In this document: one piece after another, positions 1 to 5,787 of the stretch
Position numbering within the stretch: the first letter of the stretch is position 1
How the letters are laid out: every line of letters starts with the position of its first letter
Assembly (NCBI GenBank): GCA_023249895.1
Contig: JAHFBS010000063.1
Coordinates: 1 to 5,787, forward strand
DNA length: 5,787 nucleotides
Reading direction: 5' to 3'
DNA from: a bacterium
GTDB lineage: Bacteria; Babelota; Babeliae; Babelales; RVW-14
Notes under the pieces: model-generated
Told to the model about the DNA's origin: nothing
What the model saw: the letters and a program-made list of their open reading frames with translations, nothing else
Databases searched by the model: none
Made by a program: the position numbers and the translations under genes

Positions 1-219
1 AATTCGTACATCATCAAGCTCATTCAGGATCAAGGGTTTATTAAAAAGACGGTAAGCGGTAAAAACACTACCTATGCACTTGCGTACAATGCTACCGCTG
101 CAGAGCCAAAAACATCACTCAAAAAAGTTCTCAACTTTATGCTCACTTCCACAAGCTTTCCTCAGCTCAGCACAACACAAAAAAATATTATGAGTTCTAT
201 TAATGCCGCTATTGTGTAG
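1..219 (+). CDS. 3' end of an unrecognised protein (C-terminal 72 residues, partial)
   Basis: Reading frame 1 is open from the first base to a TAG at 217-219, giving 72 residues; the start lies outside the window. I do not recognise the family. The first 30 residues (NSYIIKLIQDQGFIKKTVSG, then KNTTYALAYN) read as a helix followed by a short basic beta-hairpin, the usual shape of the recognition helix and wing in a winged-helix DNA-binding domain. That is inference from pattern only. The remainder is a Ser/Thr-rich linker and a probable amphipathic C-terminal helix ending in NAAIV. There is no transmembrane segment. The next gene starts 12 bp after the stop on the same strand, so the two are probably co-transcribed. 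That the frame is coding is supported by its uninterrupted run up to a stop placed directly before the ribosome-binding site of the next gene. The function is unknown. Confidence 0.6.
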   Translation, partial: NSYIIKLIQDQGFIKKTVSGKNTTYALAYNATAAEPKTSLKKVLNFMLTSTSFPQLSTTQKNIMSSINAAIV

Positions 220-231
220 AAAGGATCGTCC

Positions 232-930
232 ATGTGTATTAGATCTTTAATCGCTCTTAGTACTTTAAGTTTATTGCTCAATGTCACTCAACTTTGCGCC
301 GCCGATGAATGGGCGCTTGCCGTATTACAACAGCTCAGCGTAGAAAGTGAGCGTGCTCGCAAACCATCAGAACAAATCAATGATCTTAAATTGTGGAGCA
401 CGTTTCTTGAAAAGGATTTTGCCACCACGTATCCACAGCTCTTCAGCACTGCAGACCAGACAACAATCGAAAAGTTCCAAGCATCTGCCCAAAAAGATAT
501 AGCGGCAATAACGAAGCAATTAGAGGCTATAAAAAAATTCAAAAGCGCTTTGGAATCGGCATGCAACAAAAACCTTGATGATCTTGAAACTTTTTTTAAC
601 AAAAATTTGACGCCAAAAATTGAATTTAAACGCACCACACAAGGCGGGAGAGTCTCAACACAACGCGTCACTACTAATGCAAAAAGTCCTCTTAACGATA
701 GCGATCTAGCAAACATACTCAACAATGAATATCCAGAAACGGCCAAAAATCTTGCAGACACCATTAATTCATATGTCACCGTTCAGCAACAGTACACCGC
801 TGAACCACGCAACATACTCATCGGGTTGCTTGAGAAGGCTAAGGCTGCTGCTCTTTTTGACGAACCAACGCGTAAAAAAATTGAAGCGGCTTATAAAGAC
901 GTTGTTGCTTATCAACAAAAGCAACGTTAA
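232..930 (+). CDS. Exported protein of unknown function with Sec signal peptide
   Basis: This is a 232-residue protein that I cannot assign to a family. The start ATG is preceded by AAAGGA at 220-225 with 6 bp spacing, which supports it. Residues 1-23 form a typical Sec signal peptide: a short n-region with Arg4, a hydrophobic core of Ile/Leu/Ala (about residues 5-17), and a likely signal peptidase I site after LCA (residue 23) or the next Ala. The mature part, about 208 residues, is predominantly helical and rich in Lys, Glu, Gln and Ala. Residues 75-125 look amphipathic and possibly coiled-coil, a Thr/Arg-rich polar stretch lies at 133-150, and another Lys/Ala-rich helical region ends the protein (195-232). 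The only Cys in the mature chain is Cys111. There is no second membrane segment, so it is probably periplasmic or secreted. Its stop overlaps the stop of convergent cmk. It could be a lineage-specific envelope or secreted protein. The gene call is firm; the function is unknown. Confidence 0.85.
   Translation: MCIRSLIALSTLSLLLNVTQLCAADEWALAVLQQLSVESERARKPSEQINDLKLWSTFLEKDFATTYPQLFSTADQTTIEKFQASAQKDIAAITKQLEAIKKFKSALESACNKNLDDLETFFNKNLTPKIEFKRTTQGGRVSTQRVTTNAKSPLNDSDLANILNNEYPETAKNLADTINSYVTVQQQYTAEPRNILIGLLEKAKAAALFDEPTRKKIEAAYKDVVAYQQKQR
904..925. terminator. Possible weak hairpin at the convergent gene junction
   Basis: GTTGCTT (904-910) and AAGCAAC (919-925) can form a 7-bp stem with an 8-base loop, directly before the shared TTAA stop palindrome. 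It lies at the 3' ends of both convergent genes, where a bidirectional terminator would be expected. The stem is short and AT-rich and no continuous T-run follows on either strand, so intrinsic termination is doubtful. The hairpin also lies wholly within coding sequence of the exported protein. Confidence 0.25.
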
Positions 931-1616
931 ATACCGCATCTCTTTTCAATCTCTTGCAAAAACTTCGCCACGGTCTGATCAAACGTTAAGGTGCTGTTAT
1001 CAACGATAATGGCACCTTCTGGTATAACCAACGGCGACTCGGCTCGTGTTTTATCACGCTCATCACGCTCAATAAGCGCCGCCTTAACTTTTTCAAAAAT
1101 TTTTTCATGATTACCGCGCGTATGATCGGCCATCAATCGTCGCGCCCGTGTATCAACATCTGCTGTAAGAAAAAATTTTATATCAGCATCAGGAAATACA
1201 ACCGAACCACAATCACGGCCATCAGCAATAGTATTGTGCTTTTGTGCAATCTCACGTTGCAACAAAAGCAACGCACGACGTGCGTGAGGATACGCTGAAA
1301 TTACTGATGCAGGTTGATCAAGTCTGGCATCGGTAAGATGGGCAGTAATATCAATTCCATGATGATAGACGTGCGGTTGATTATGAAGATAGCGATACGA
1401 AATATGACGAGCAGTCGCAAAATCTTCAGGTGTAAGATCACGAACCTCTTCGGGTGTTACGGGCAGTGAAAGTTTGTGTTCAGCATGCACAAGAATGTAG
1501 GCCAATGCACGATACAACAAACCGGTGTACAAATAGTAATAATCAAGCTTTTGAGCTAATACTTTGGCTAAACTACTTTTGCCACTCGCGGCAGGACCAT
1601 CAATGGTAATTATCAT
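927..1616 (-). CDS. cmk: Cytidylate kinase (CMP/dCMP kinase)
   Basis: This cytoplasmic enzyme phosphorylates CMP and dCMP with ATP, supplying CDP and dCDP for RNA, DNA and CDP-lipid synthesis. The protein has 229 residues, the usual bacterial length. Visible motifs are the P-loop GPAASGKS (7-14), a YTGLLYRAL segment (30-38) matching the family's D-[ST]-G-x-x-Y-R motif, the LDQPASVISAYPHARRALL region (99-117), DGRDCGSVVFPDADIKFFL (132-150), and the lid segment with RDERDKTR (184-191) followed by ESPL. Asp206 of IVDNSTL lies near the C-terminus, as in the family. The odd point is Tyr30 where Asp is expected. The start ATG (1614-1616) has a strong AAGGAG (1624-1629 on this strand) 7 bp upstream. 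The gene is divergent from mutS and convergent with the exported-protein gene, whose stop it overlaps by 3 bp. It is therefore probably transcribed alone or first in its unit, with no gene further along on this strand in the window. Confidence 0.96.
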   Translation of the reverse strand: MIITIDGPAASGKSSLAKVLAQKLDYYYLYTGLLYRALAYILVHAEHKLSLPVTPEEVRDLTPEDFATARHISYRYLHNQPHVYHHGIDITAHLTDARLDQPASVISAYPHARRALLLLQREIAQKHNTIADGRDCGSVVFPDADIKFFLTADVDTRARRLMADHTRGNHEKIFEKVKAALIERDERDKTRAESPLVIPEGAIIVDNSTLTFDQTVAKFLQEIEKRCGI

Positions 1617-1717
1617 ATGCTATCTCCTTAACAGTTGTGCGAGTTCGCATCTTATATTTTTTGCACTGCATGGTACATTACAGTCGCAGAAAACAGTATA
1701 AACCCCGGGTAGGTGTC
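1617..1717. promoter_or_regulatory. Divergent cmk-mutS intergenic region
   Basis: This 101-bp gap must carry the 5' signals of both genes. On the - strand the cmk ribosome-binding site AAGGAG lies at 1624-1629, and TATAAG (complement of 1651-1656) could be a -10 box about 35 bp before the cmk start, though no good -35 box lies at the right distance. On the + strand, TATAAA at 1697-1702 resembles a -10 box but is too close to the mutS ATG to leave a normal leader. The inverted repeat TGCGA-GT-TCGCA (1638-1649) sits in the cmk leader and could be a small operator or chance. ACCCCGGGT (1702-1710) is another small palindrome just before the mutS ribosome-binding site. No promoter can be placed with confidence. 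Confidence 0.35.
1711..1717 (+). promoter_or_regulatory. Weak ribosome-binding site deciding the mutS start
   Basis: AGGTG (1711-1715) lies immediately before ATG 1718. Its AGG core is 4 bp from the start codon, which is close and imperfect. It still favours this ATG over the in-frame GTG at 1637, before which I see no purine-rich site on this strand (the upstream sequence is the pyrimidine-rich complement of the cmk site), and over ATG 1670. Confidence 0.5.
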
Positions 1718-4312
1718 ATGGAACAAAATTTTGAAAAAAATACGCCGCTCATGCAGCAATATCTTGATATTAAAGCGCAATTCGCTGATACCTTATTGTT
1801 CTTTCAGGTCGGTGATTTTTATGAACTTTTTTTTGATGACGCCAAAATTGCCTCAGCGTATTTGGCCATTGCACTTACCAAACGTGGCAAAAATAAAGGC
1901 GAAGATGTCCCGCTCTGTGGCATTCCTGTCCACGCACTTAATCATTACTTAACCAAACTCATCAAAGGCGGCTTTCGCGTAGCTTTATGCGAACAACTTA
2001 CTAAACCTCAACCCGGCACGGTTGTTGAACGTGGCGTCACCCAAGTCTTTACGCCTGCAACGCTTACTGATACCGCAATGCTTGATGAAAAAACTGCATC
2101 ATATTTACTCATCTTTTATCCTACCCAAACGCACTGGGGATTATTGTTTAGCGAACTGATGACCGCACAACTCTTTGCTACCACCATTCCCGCCCAACAC
2201 GAACGCATGGTTGAATCGGAACTCATCAGATTTCTTCCTGATGAAATTGTTCTCCCCCAGCTACCGCATACGTCATGGATGCCGCCATTCTTTAAACGTC
2301 TTGGCTATCCTGTAAGCAGTATTACTTCAGCAGAACCTGATGAAGGGCTCACGGCCTGGACAACAACATTTTCAAGCAAAACGCAAGGCGCGCTCACGCA
2401 GCACCCCCTCATTATCAACAATCTGCAGCTGCTCTATAGGTTTTTGAAACGAACCAACGAGAAAGCGCTTGCGCAGTTTACCTCACTTCATTTTTATCAA
2501 CCGGATGATTATTTAATTCTTGATGCAGCAACGCAAAAAAATCTTGAACTTCTCACCAACAAAAATGATAACTCTGCGAACAAAACATTATTTTCGGTAC
2601 TCGATCGTGCACAAACACCCATGGGTTCTCGCACGATCAAAAAATGGATCCAACGTCCCCTGGTGCAAAAAAATCTTATACTACAACGGCTCGAATTTAT
2701 TGGCGCACTGCGTAACAACATTGAAGCGCTCCACAACTTCACCGCACTTCTTGAGCAACTTGCCGATCTTGAACGCATCGTCGGACGCATTGCGCTCCAA
2801 CGAGCACAACTCTACGACTATCTAGCACTTAAGCGTGCGCTTGAAATTGTTCCTCTCATCAAGCAAACCCTTACAGAACGGATGACAAACAGTGCGCTTG
2901 CAACAGCACTGCACGAACGCATGGCAGACTTTACAGCGCTGCTACAATTACTTGCATGCGCGCTTGCTGACGATCCCGCCAGTGCACACCCCATTAAACG
3001 CGGCTACGATCAATCACTTGACCAATTACGGGACATCCTTGATGGAGGACAGGCAAATATACTTAAACTTGAGCAGGAAGAATGTGCTCGCACCGGCATT
3101 ACCAGTTTAAAAATTGGGTATAACCAGATTTCTGGATACTACATTGAAGTAACTAATCCTAATCTTGATAAAGTTCCAACCCACTATCGTCATCAACAGA
3201 CACTTGCCAACCGTAAACGTTTTGTCACTGATGAACTTGAAGCGTACGAGCGCAATCTTGTACGCGCGCAGAATGATGTTGATGCTGTAGAGCAACAGGT
3301 TTTTGATCACATTAAACAAGAAATTAGTACGTACGTTCACACCCTGCGCGCATGCGCCCACAGTCTTGCCTATCTTGATGCGCTCGTCGGTTTTGCAACG
3401 GTAGCCTATGAGTATCGTTACGTCATGCCAACGCTGGTAGATCACCAAAAAATTGTTATCAATAATGGCCGCCATCCAGTCGTTGAGCAGATGTCGCAGG
3501 CAACGTTTGTTCCCAATAACACCACGTTAACTGACCAGGAACCAACCTGGATCATCACCGGGCCTAACATGGGCGGTAAATCAACCTACCTACGCCAAGT
3601 TGCCCTTACCAGTATCATGGCACAATGCGGCAGTTTTGTACCTGCCGATAGTGCAGAGCTTGCCATCATCGACCGCATTTTTACCCGCATAGGATCGGGC
3701 GATAACCTTGCTGAAGGCAAAAGCACCTTTTTGGTCGAAATGGAAGAAACCGCTACCATTTGCACCCAAGCAACTGAACGTAGTCTTGTCATTCTTGATG
3801 AGGTTGGACGCGGCACCAGCACCTACGATGGCATGGCACTGGCTCAAGCAATTATTGAACATATTCATCACCATATTGGCGCGCTCTGTCTTTTTGCCAC
3901 CCACTATCATGAATTAACGCATCTGGCAGAAACAACTCAAGGCATCATGAACTATCACGCGGCAAGCAAACGTGTGGGCGATTCGGTCATCTTTATGCAC
4001 AAAATACTTCCCGGCAACGCCGAAGGCAGCTTTGGCCTTGACGTAGCACGTCTTGCGCAGCTACCAACCAGCATCATACAACGTGCCTCAGCTATTCTTA
4101 CCGATTTTCAACACAACCATGCTTCCCACCAACCACCACACCGTCATCATAACACCACGCACCTCACGGCAACCATTAAAGAGCTTGAAGAAAAACTAGC
4201 CACATACCGTACCATTGCGCAGCGGCTTGAGGGGTTGGATTGTACCACGTTGACGCCCAAACAAGCCTTTGATCTGCTCTGGGACCTCACCCAGCACAAC
4301 GATTTGCCTTGA
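1718..4312 (+). CDS. mutS: DNA mismatch repair protein MutS
   Basis: MutS dimers scan DNA, bind mismatches and small loops, and use ATP to become sliding clamps that recruit MutL. The 864-residue length is close to E. coli MutS (853). Domains in order: the mismatch-binding domain (about 1-115) with the Phe-x-Glu wedge in GDFYELF (Phe34, Glu36); the connector (about 116-250); the lever and clamp regions (about 255-545), including [20 protein letters not shown] from residue 459; and the ABC-type ATPase (about 560-795). The ATPase has Walker [10 protein letters not shown] (615-623, Lys621), the LAEGKST signature (664-670), Walker B VILDE (Asp694, Glu695) followed by GRGTSTYDG, and the FATHYHEL loop with His729. 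A His-rich linker (799-815) precedes the usual C-terminal helical tail ([13 protein letters not shown]). The frame extends upstream to GTG 1637, but family homology begins at [16 protein letters not shown], so ATG 1718 is chosen. All catalytic motifs look intact. mutL is not in the window. Confidence 0.97.
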   Translation: MEQNFEKNTPLMQQYLDIKAQFADTLLFFQVGDFYELFFDDAKIASAYLAIALTKRGKNKGEDVPLCGIPVHALNHYLTKLIKGGFRVALCEQLTKPQPGTVVERGVTQVFTPATLTDTAMLDEKTASYLLIFYPTQTHWGLLFSELMTAQLFATTIPAQHERMVESELIRFLPDEIVLPQLPHTSWMPPFFKRLGYPVSSITSAEPDEGLTAWTTTFSSKTQGALTQHPLIINNLQLLYRFLKRTNEKALAQFTSLHFYQPDDYLILDAATQKNLELLTNKNDNSANKTLFSVLDRAQTPMGSRTIKKWIQRPLVQKNLILQRLEFIGALRNNIEALHNFTALLEQLADLERIVGRIALQRAQLYDYLALKRALEIVPLIKQTLTERMTNSALATALHERMADFTALLQLLACALADDPASAHPIKRGYDQSLDQLRDILDGGQANILKLEQEECARTGITSLKIGYNQISGYYIEVTNPNLDKVPTHYRHQQTLANRKRFVTDELEAYERNLVRAQNDVDAVEQQVFDHIKQEISTYVHTLRACAHSLAYLDALVGFATVAYEYRYVMPTLVDHQKIVINNGRHPVVEQMSQATFVPNNTTLTDQEPTWIITGPNMGGKSTYLRQVALTSIMAQCGSFVPADSAELAIIDRIFTRIGSGDNLAEGKSTFLVEMEETATICTQATERSLVILDEVGRGTSTYDGMALAQAIIEHIHHHIGALCLFATHYHELTHLAETTQGIMNYHAASKRVGDSVIFMHKILPGNAEGSFGLDVARLAQLPTSIIQRASAILTDFQHNHASHQPPHRHHNTTHLTATIKELEEKLATYRTIAQRLEGLDCTTLTPKQAFDLLWDLTQHNDLP

Positions 4313-4336
4313 CCCTATATATAGCCTGTATATGCT
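4309..4336 (+). promoter_or_regulatory. Possible sigma70-type promoter for asnS
   Basis: TTGACC (4309-4314), overlapping the mutS TGA stop, and TATGCT (4331-4336) are separated by 16 bp. They match the -35 and -10 consensus at 5 and 4 of 6 positions. The spacer contains the perfect palindrome CTATATATAG (4315-4324). Transcription would begin near 4343, about 34 bp before the asnS ATG. This would let asnS be expressed independently of mutS. It is a pattern match only, and read-through from mutS is equally possible. Confidence 0.35.
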
Positions 4337-4365
4337 ACTTGAGGTTGTAATGAGAAATACCATTC

Positions 4366-4370
4366 GGAGG
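4366..4370 (+). promoter_or_regulatory. Ribosome-binding site deciding the asnS start
   Basis: GGAGG is a near-perfect Shine-Dalgarno core 6 bp before ATG 4377. An in-frame ATG at 4350 also has a GAGG (4341-4344) 5 bp upstream, so a nine-residue longer form is possible. The stronger site, and the family's N-terminus beginning just before the OB-fold, favour 4377. Confidence 0.75.
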
Positions 4371-4376
4371 ACCATC

Positions 4377-5762
4377 ATGCGTACCAAAATCAAGCAGTTA
4401 ACTGCACAAAACATTGGCACAACCGTCACCATTAAAGGATGGGTCCGCTCAGTTCGCAATCAAAAATCATTTTCATTTATTACCATCAATGACGGCTCAA
4501 CACTTTCCGGTCTTCAGATTATTTATCAAGCAACCACACCTGGTTATGAAGAAACCATTAAAAATCTTACGACCGGTGCATCAATTGCCGTTACCGGAAC
4601 ACTGGTCAAAAGCGTTGGCAAAGAACAAGCTTTTGAACTTGACGCACAAAGCATTACCATCATCGGGCTTTGTGATCCAGAAACCTACCCGCTTCAAAAG
4701 AAACATCACTCCTTTGAATTTTTGCGCACCATTGCCCACCTACGCCCACGCACCAACACTATCGGCGCGGTAGCACGCGTACGCAACGCACTTTCATACG
4801 CCACGCATCAGTTCTTTAATGAACGCGGTTTTTTGTATATTCACACACCTGTCATTACCGGCTCAGATTGCGAAGGCGCCGGCCAGATGTTTAACGTCAG
4901 CACTCTTGATATCAATAAACCTGCACGCACACCAGCAGGAACTATTGATTACGCACAAGATTTTTTTGGGCGCAAAACATTTTTGACCGTTTCTGGACAA
5001 CTTGAAGGTGAAACTTACGCTTGCGCACTATCAGATATTTACACCTTTGGTCCAACATTTCGTGCCGAAAATTCTAACACCTCACGCCATTTGGCAGAAT
5101 TCTGGATGATTGAGCCAGAAATGGCATTTGCTGATTTGAACGACAACATGGATTGCGCCGAAGCATACCTTAAACATGTTTTGCGCTATGTGCTCAATAA
5201 CTGTTCAGAAGATATGAAGTTTTTTGACGACTATATCAGCAAAGGCGTTATTGCCAAAATTGAACATGTCGTCAACGCACCCTTCCAGCGTCTTACCTAC
5301 ACCGAAGGTGTTAAAATTTTGCAATCGGCATCTAAAAAATTCGAATATCCCGTATCATGGGGCACCGATTTACAATCGGAACACGAACGCTATTTGGCTG
5401 AAGAATATTTCAAAAAGCCGGTCATTCTCATCAACTATCCAGCACACATCAAAGCATTTTATATGCGCCTGAATGAAGATCAAAAAACGGTAGCCGCAAT
5501 GGATGTCTTGGTCCCGTCAGTGGGCGAAATCATTGGTGGCTCACAACGCGAAGATCGCATTGATCTTTTGGTCAAACGTATGGAAGAACTTAAACTTCCA
5601 GTTGAAGAGTATGCCTGGTATCTGGAATTGCGTAAGTATGGCAGCGTGCCACATGCGGGATTTGGCCTTGGCCTTGAGCGGCTTATCTTGTTTGCAACTG
5701 GCATGGAAAACATTCGCGACGTAATTCCATTCCCTCGCTATCCAAAACACGCTGAATTTTAA
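4377..5762 (+). CDS. asnS: Asparaginyl-tRNA synthetase
   Basis: This cytoplasmic class IIb synthetase charges tRNA-Asn with asparagine using ATP. The protein has 461 residues, against 466 in E. coli. An N-terminal OB-fold anticodon-binding domain (about 15-100) contains [20 protein letters not shown] (21-40). The catalytic domain follows: the HLRPRTN hinge (121-127), motif 1 around [14 protein letters not shown] (147-160, Pro158), [11 protein letters not shown] (162-172), motif 2 [21 protein letters not shown] (228-248; Arg229, Glu231), [10 protein letters not shown] (383-392), and motif 3 GFGLGLERL (428-436, Arg435). It ends [14 protein letters not shown], as in the family. The segment between EGAGQMF and FLTVSGQL has the longer E. 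coli-type form. Aspartyl-tRNA synthetase is excluded because the large GAD insertion is missing and the AsnRS-specific motifs are present. It lies 64 bp after mutS and may be co-transcribed or use the promoter-like sequence at the mutS end. Its presence shows a direct Asn-tRNA charging route and not sole reliance on GatCAB. Confidence 0.97.
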   Translation: MRTKIKQLTAQNIGTTVTIKGWVRSVRNQKSFSFITINDGSTLSGLQIIYQATTPGYEETIKNLTTGASIAVTGTLVKSVGKEQAFELDAQSITIIGLCDPETYPLQKKHHSFEFLRTIAHLRPRTNTIGAVARVRNALSYATHQFFNERGFLYIHTPVITGSDCEGAGQMFNVSTLDINKPARTPAGTIDYAQDFFGRKTFLTVSGQLEGETYACALSDIYTFGPTFRAENSNTSRHLAEFWMIEPEMAFADLNDNMDCAEAYLKHVLRYVLNNCSEDMKFFDDYISKGVIAKIEHVVNAPFQRLTYTEGVKILQSASKKFEYPVSWGTDLQSEHERYLAEEYFKKPVILINYPAHIKAFYMRLNEDQKTVAAMDVLVPSVGEIIGGSQREDRIDLLVKRMEELKLPVEEYAWYLELRKYGSVPHAGFGLGLERLILFATGMENIRDVIPFPRYPKHAEF

Positions 5763-5787
5763 GGTCCGTTCATACTGAGTGGTTTAT

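Noticed and set aside
283..300. Lipoprotein signal (Cys22 in VTQLCAAD)
   Set aside because: The residues before Cys (TQL) do not fit the lipobox pattern L-[AST]-[GA]-C. A signal peptidase I cleavage site fits better.
288..779. Long antisense open frame (163 residues) opposite the exported-protein gene
   Set aside because: It lies almost wholly inside a gene with a good ribosome-binding site and signal peptide. Its own translation is Ser/Leu/Arg/Cys-rich and resembles no family, as expected of a shadow frame.
3107..3475. Antisense open frame (122 residues) within mutS
   Set aside because: The + strand encodes a continuous, well-conserved MutS clamp region here. The antisense translation has no recognisable domain and no clear ribosome-binding site was seen.
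4315..4335. TATATA-rich segment as a repeat or transposon target scar
   Set aside because: It is only a 10-bp palindrome beside a TATATG stretch. No duplicated flanks, terminal inverted repeats or transposase remnants are present.
4269..4376. Longer asnS beginning at 4269 inside mutS
   Set aside because: The added residues overlap the MutS C-terminus, show no AsnRS homology, and cross the intergenic gap. GGAGG before ATG 4377 and the family N-terminus fix the start much further downstream.
5763..5787. Sequence after asnS as a terminator or start of another gene
   Set aside because: Only 25 bases remain, with no stem-loop, T-run, ribosome-binding site or start codon context that can be supported.

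Overview
The window is a compact, gene-dense stretch of a bacterial chromosome. It carries three recognisable housekeeping genes (cmk, mutS, asnS), one intact gene for an exported protein of unknown function, and the 3' end of another unrecognised gene. Start signals are Shine-Dalgarno type and intergenic gaps are very short. The DNA is moderately AT-rich. I see no rRNA, tRNA, insertion sequence, CRISPR array, phage gene or other mobile element. The lineage cannot be fixed from this sequence. The mix of standard housekeeping genes with a lineage-restricted, signal-peptide-bearing orphan would suit a little-studied phylum such as Candidatus Dependentiae (TM6), but that is a guess and not a call.

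Layout, left to right. Bases 1-219 are the last 72 codons of an unrecognised + strand gene, possibly with a winged-helix-like fold. After 12 bp comes a 232-residue protein with a clear Sec signal peptide (232-930, +). It converges on cmk (927-1616, -), and the two stop codons share the palindrome TTAA. cmk encodes cytidylate kinase. A 101-bp divergent gap (1617-1717) separates cmk from mutS (1718-4312, +), which encodes the mismatch-recognition ATPase. The mutS frame stays open back to a GTG at 1637, but the family alignment puts the real start at ATG 1718. A 64-bp gap leads to asnS (4377-5762, +), encoding asparaginyl-tRNA synthetase of the E. coli-like long form. The last 25 bases (5763-5787) hold nothing I can identify.

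The genes do not form one pathway. cmk serves pyrimidine nucleotide supply, mutS replication fidelity and asnS translation. mutS and asnS point the same way and may be co-transcribed, although a promoter-like sequence overlaps the mutS stop codon. The first two + strand genes are probably one transcription unit.

I found no convincing undescribed system. The points most worth a second look are a Tyr in place of the nearly invariant Asp of the D-[ST]-G motif in the cytidylate kinase, the uncharacterised exported protein, the His-rich linker in MutS where E. coli MutS has its beta-clamp motif, and the strongly proteobacteria-like AsnRS.
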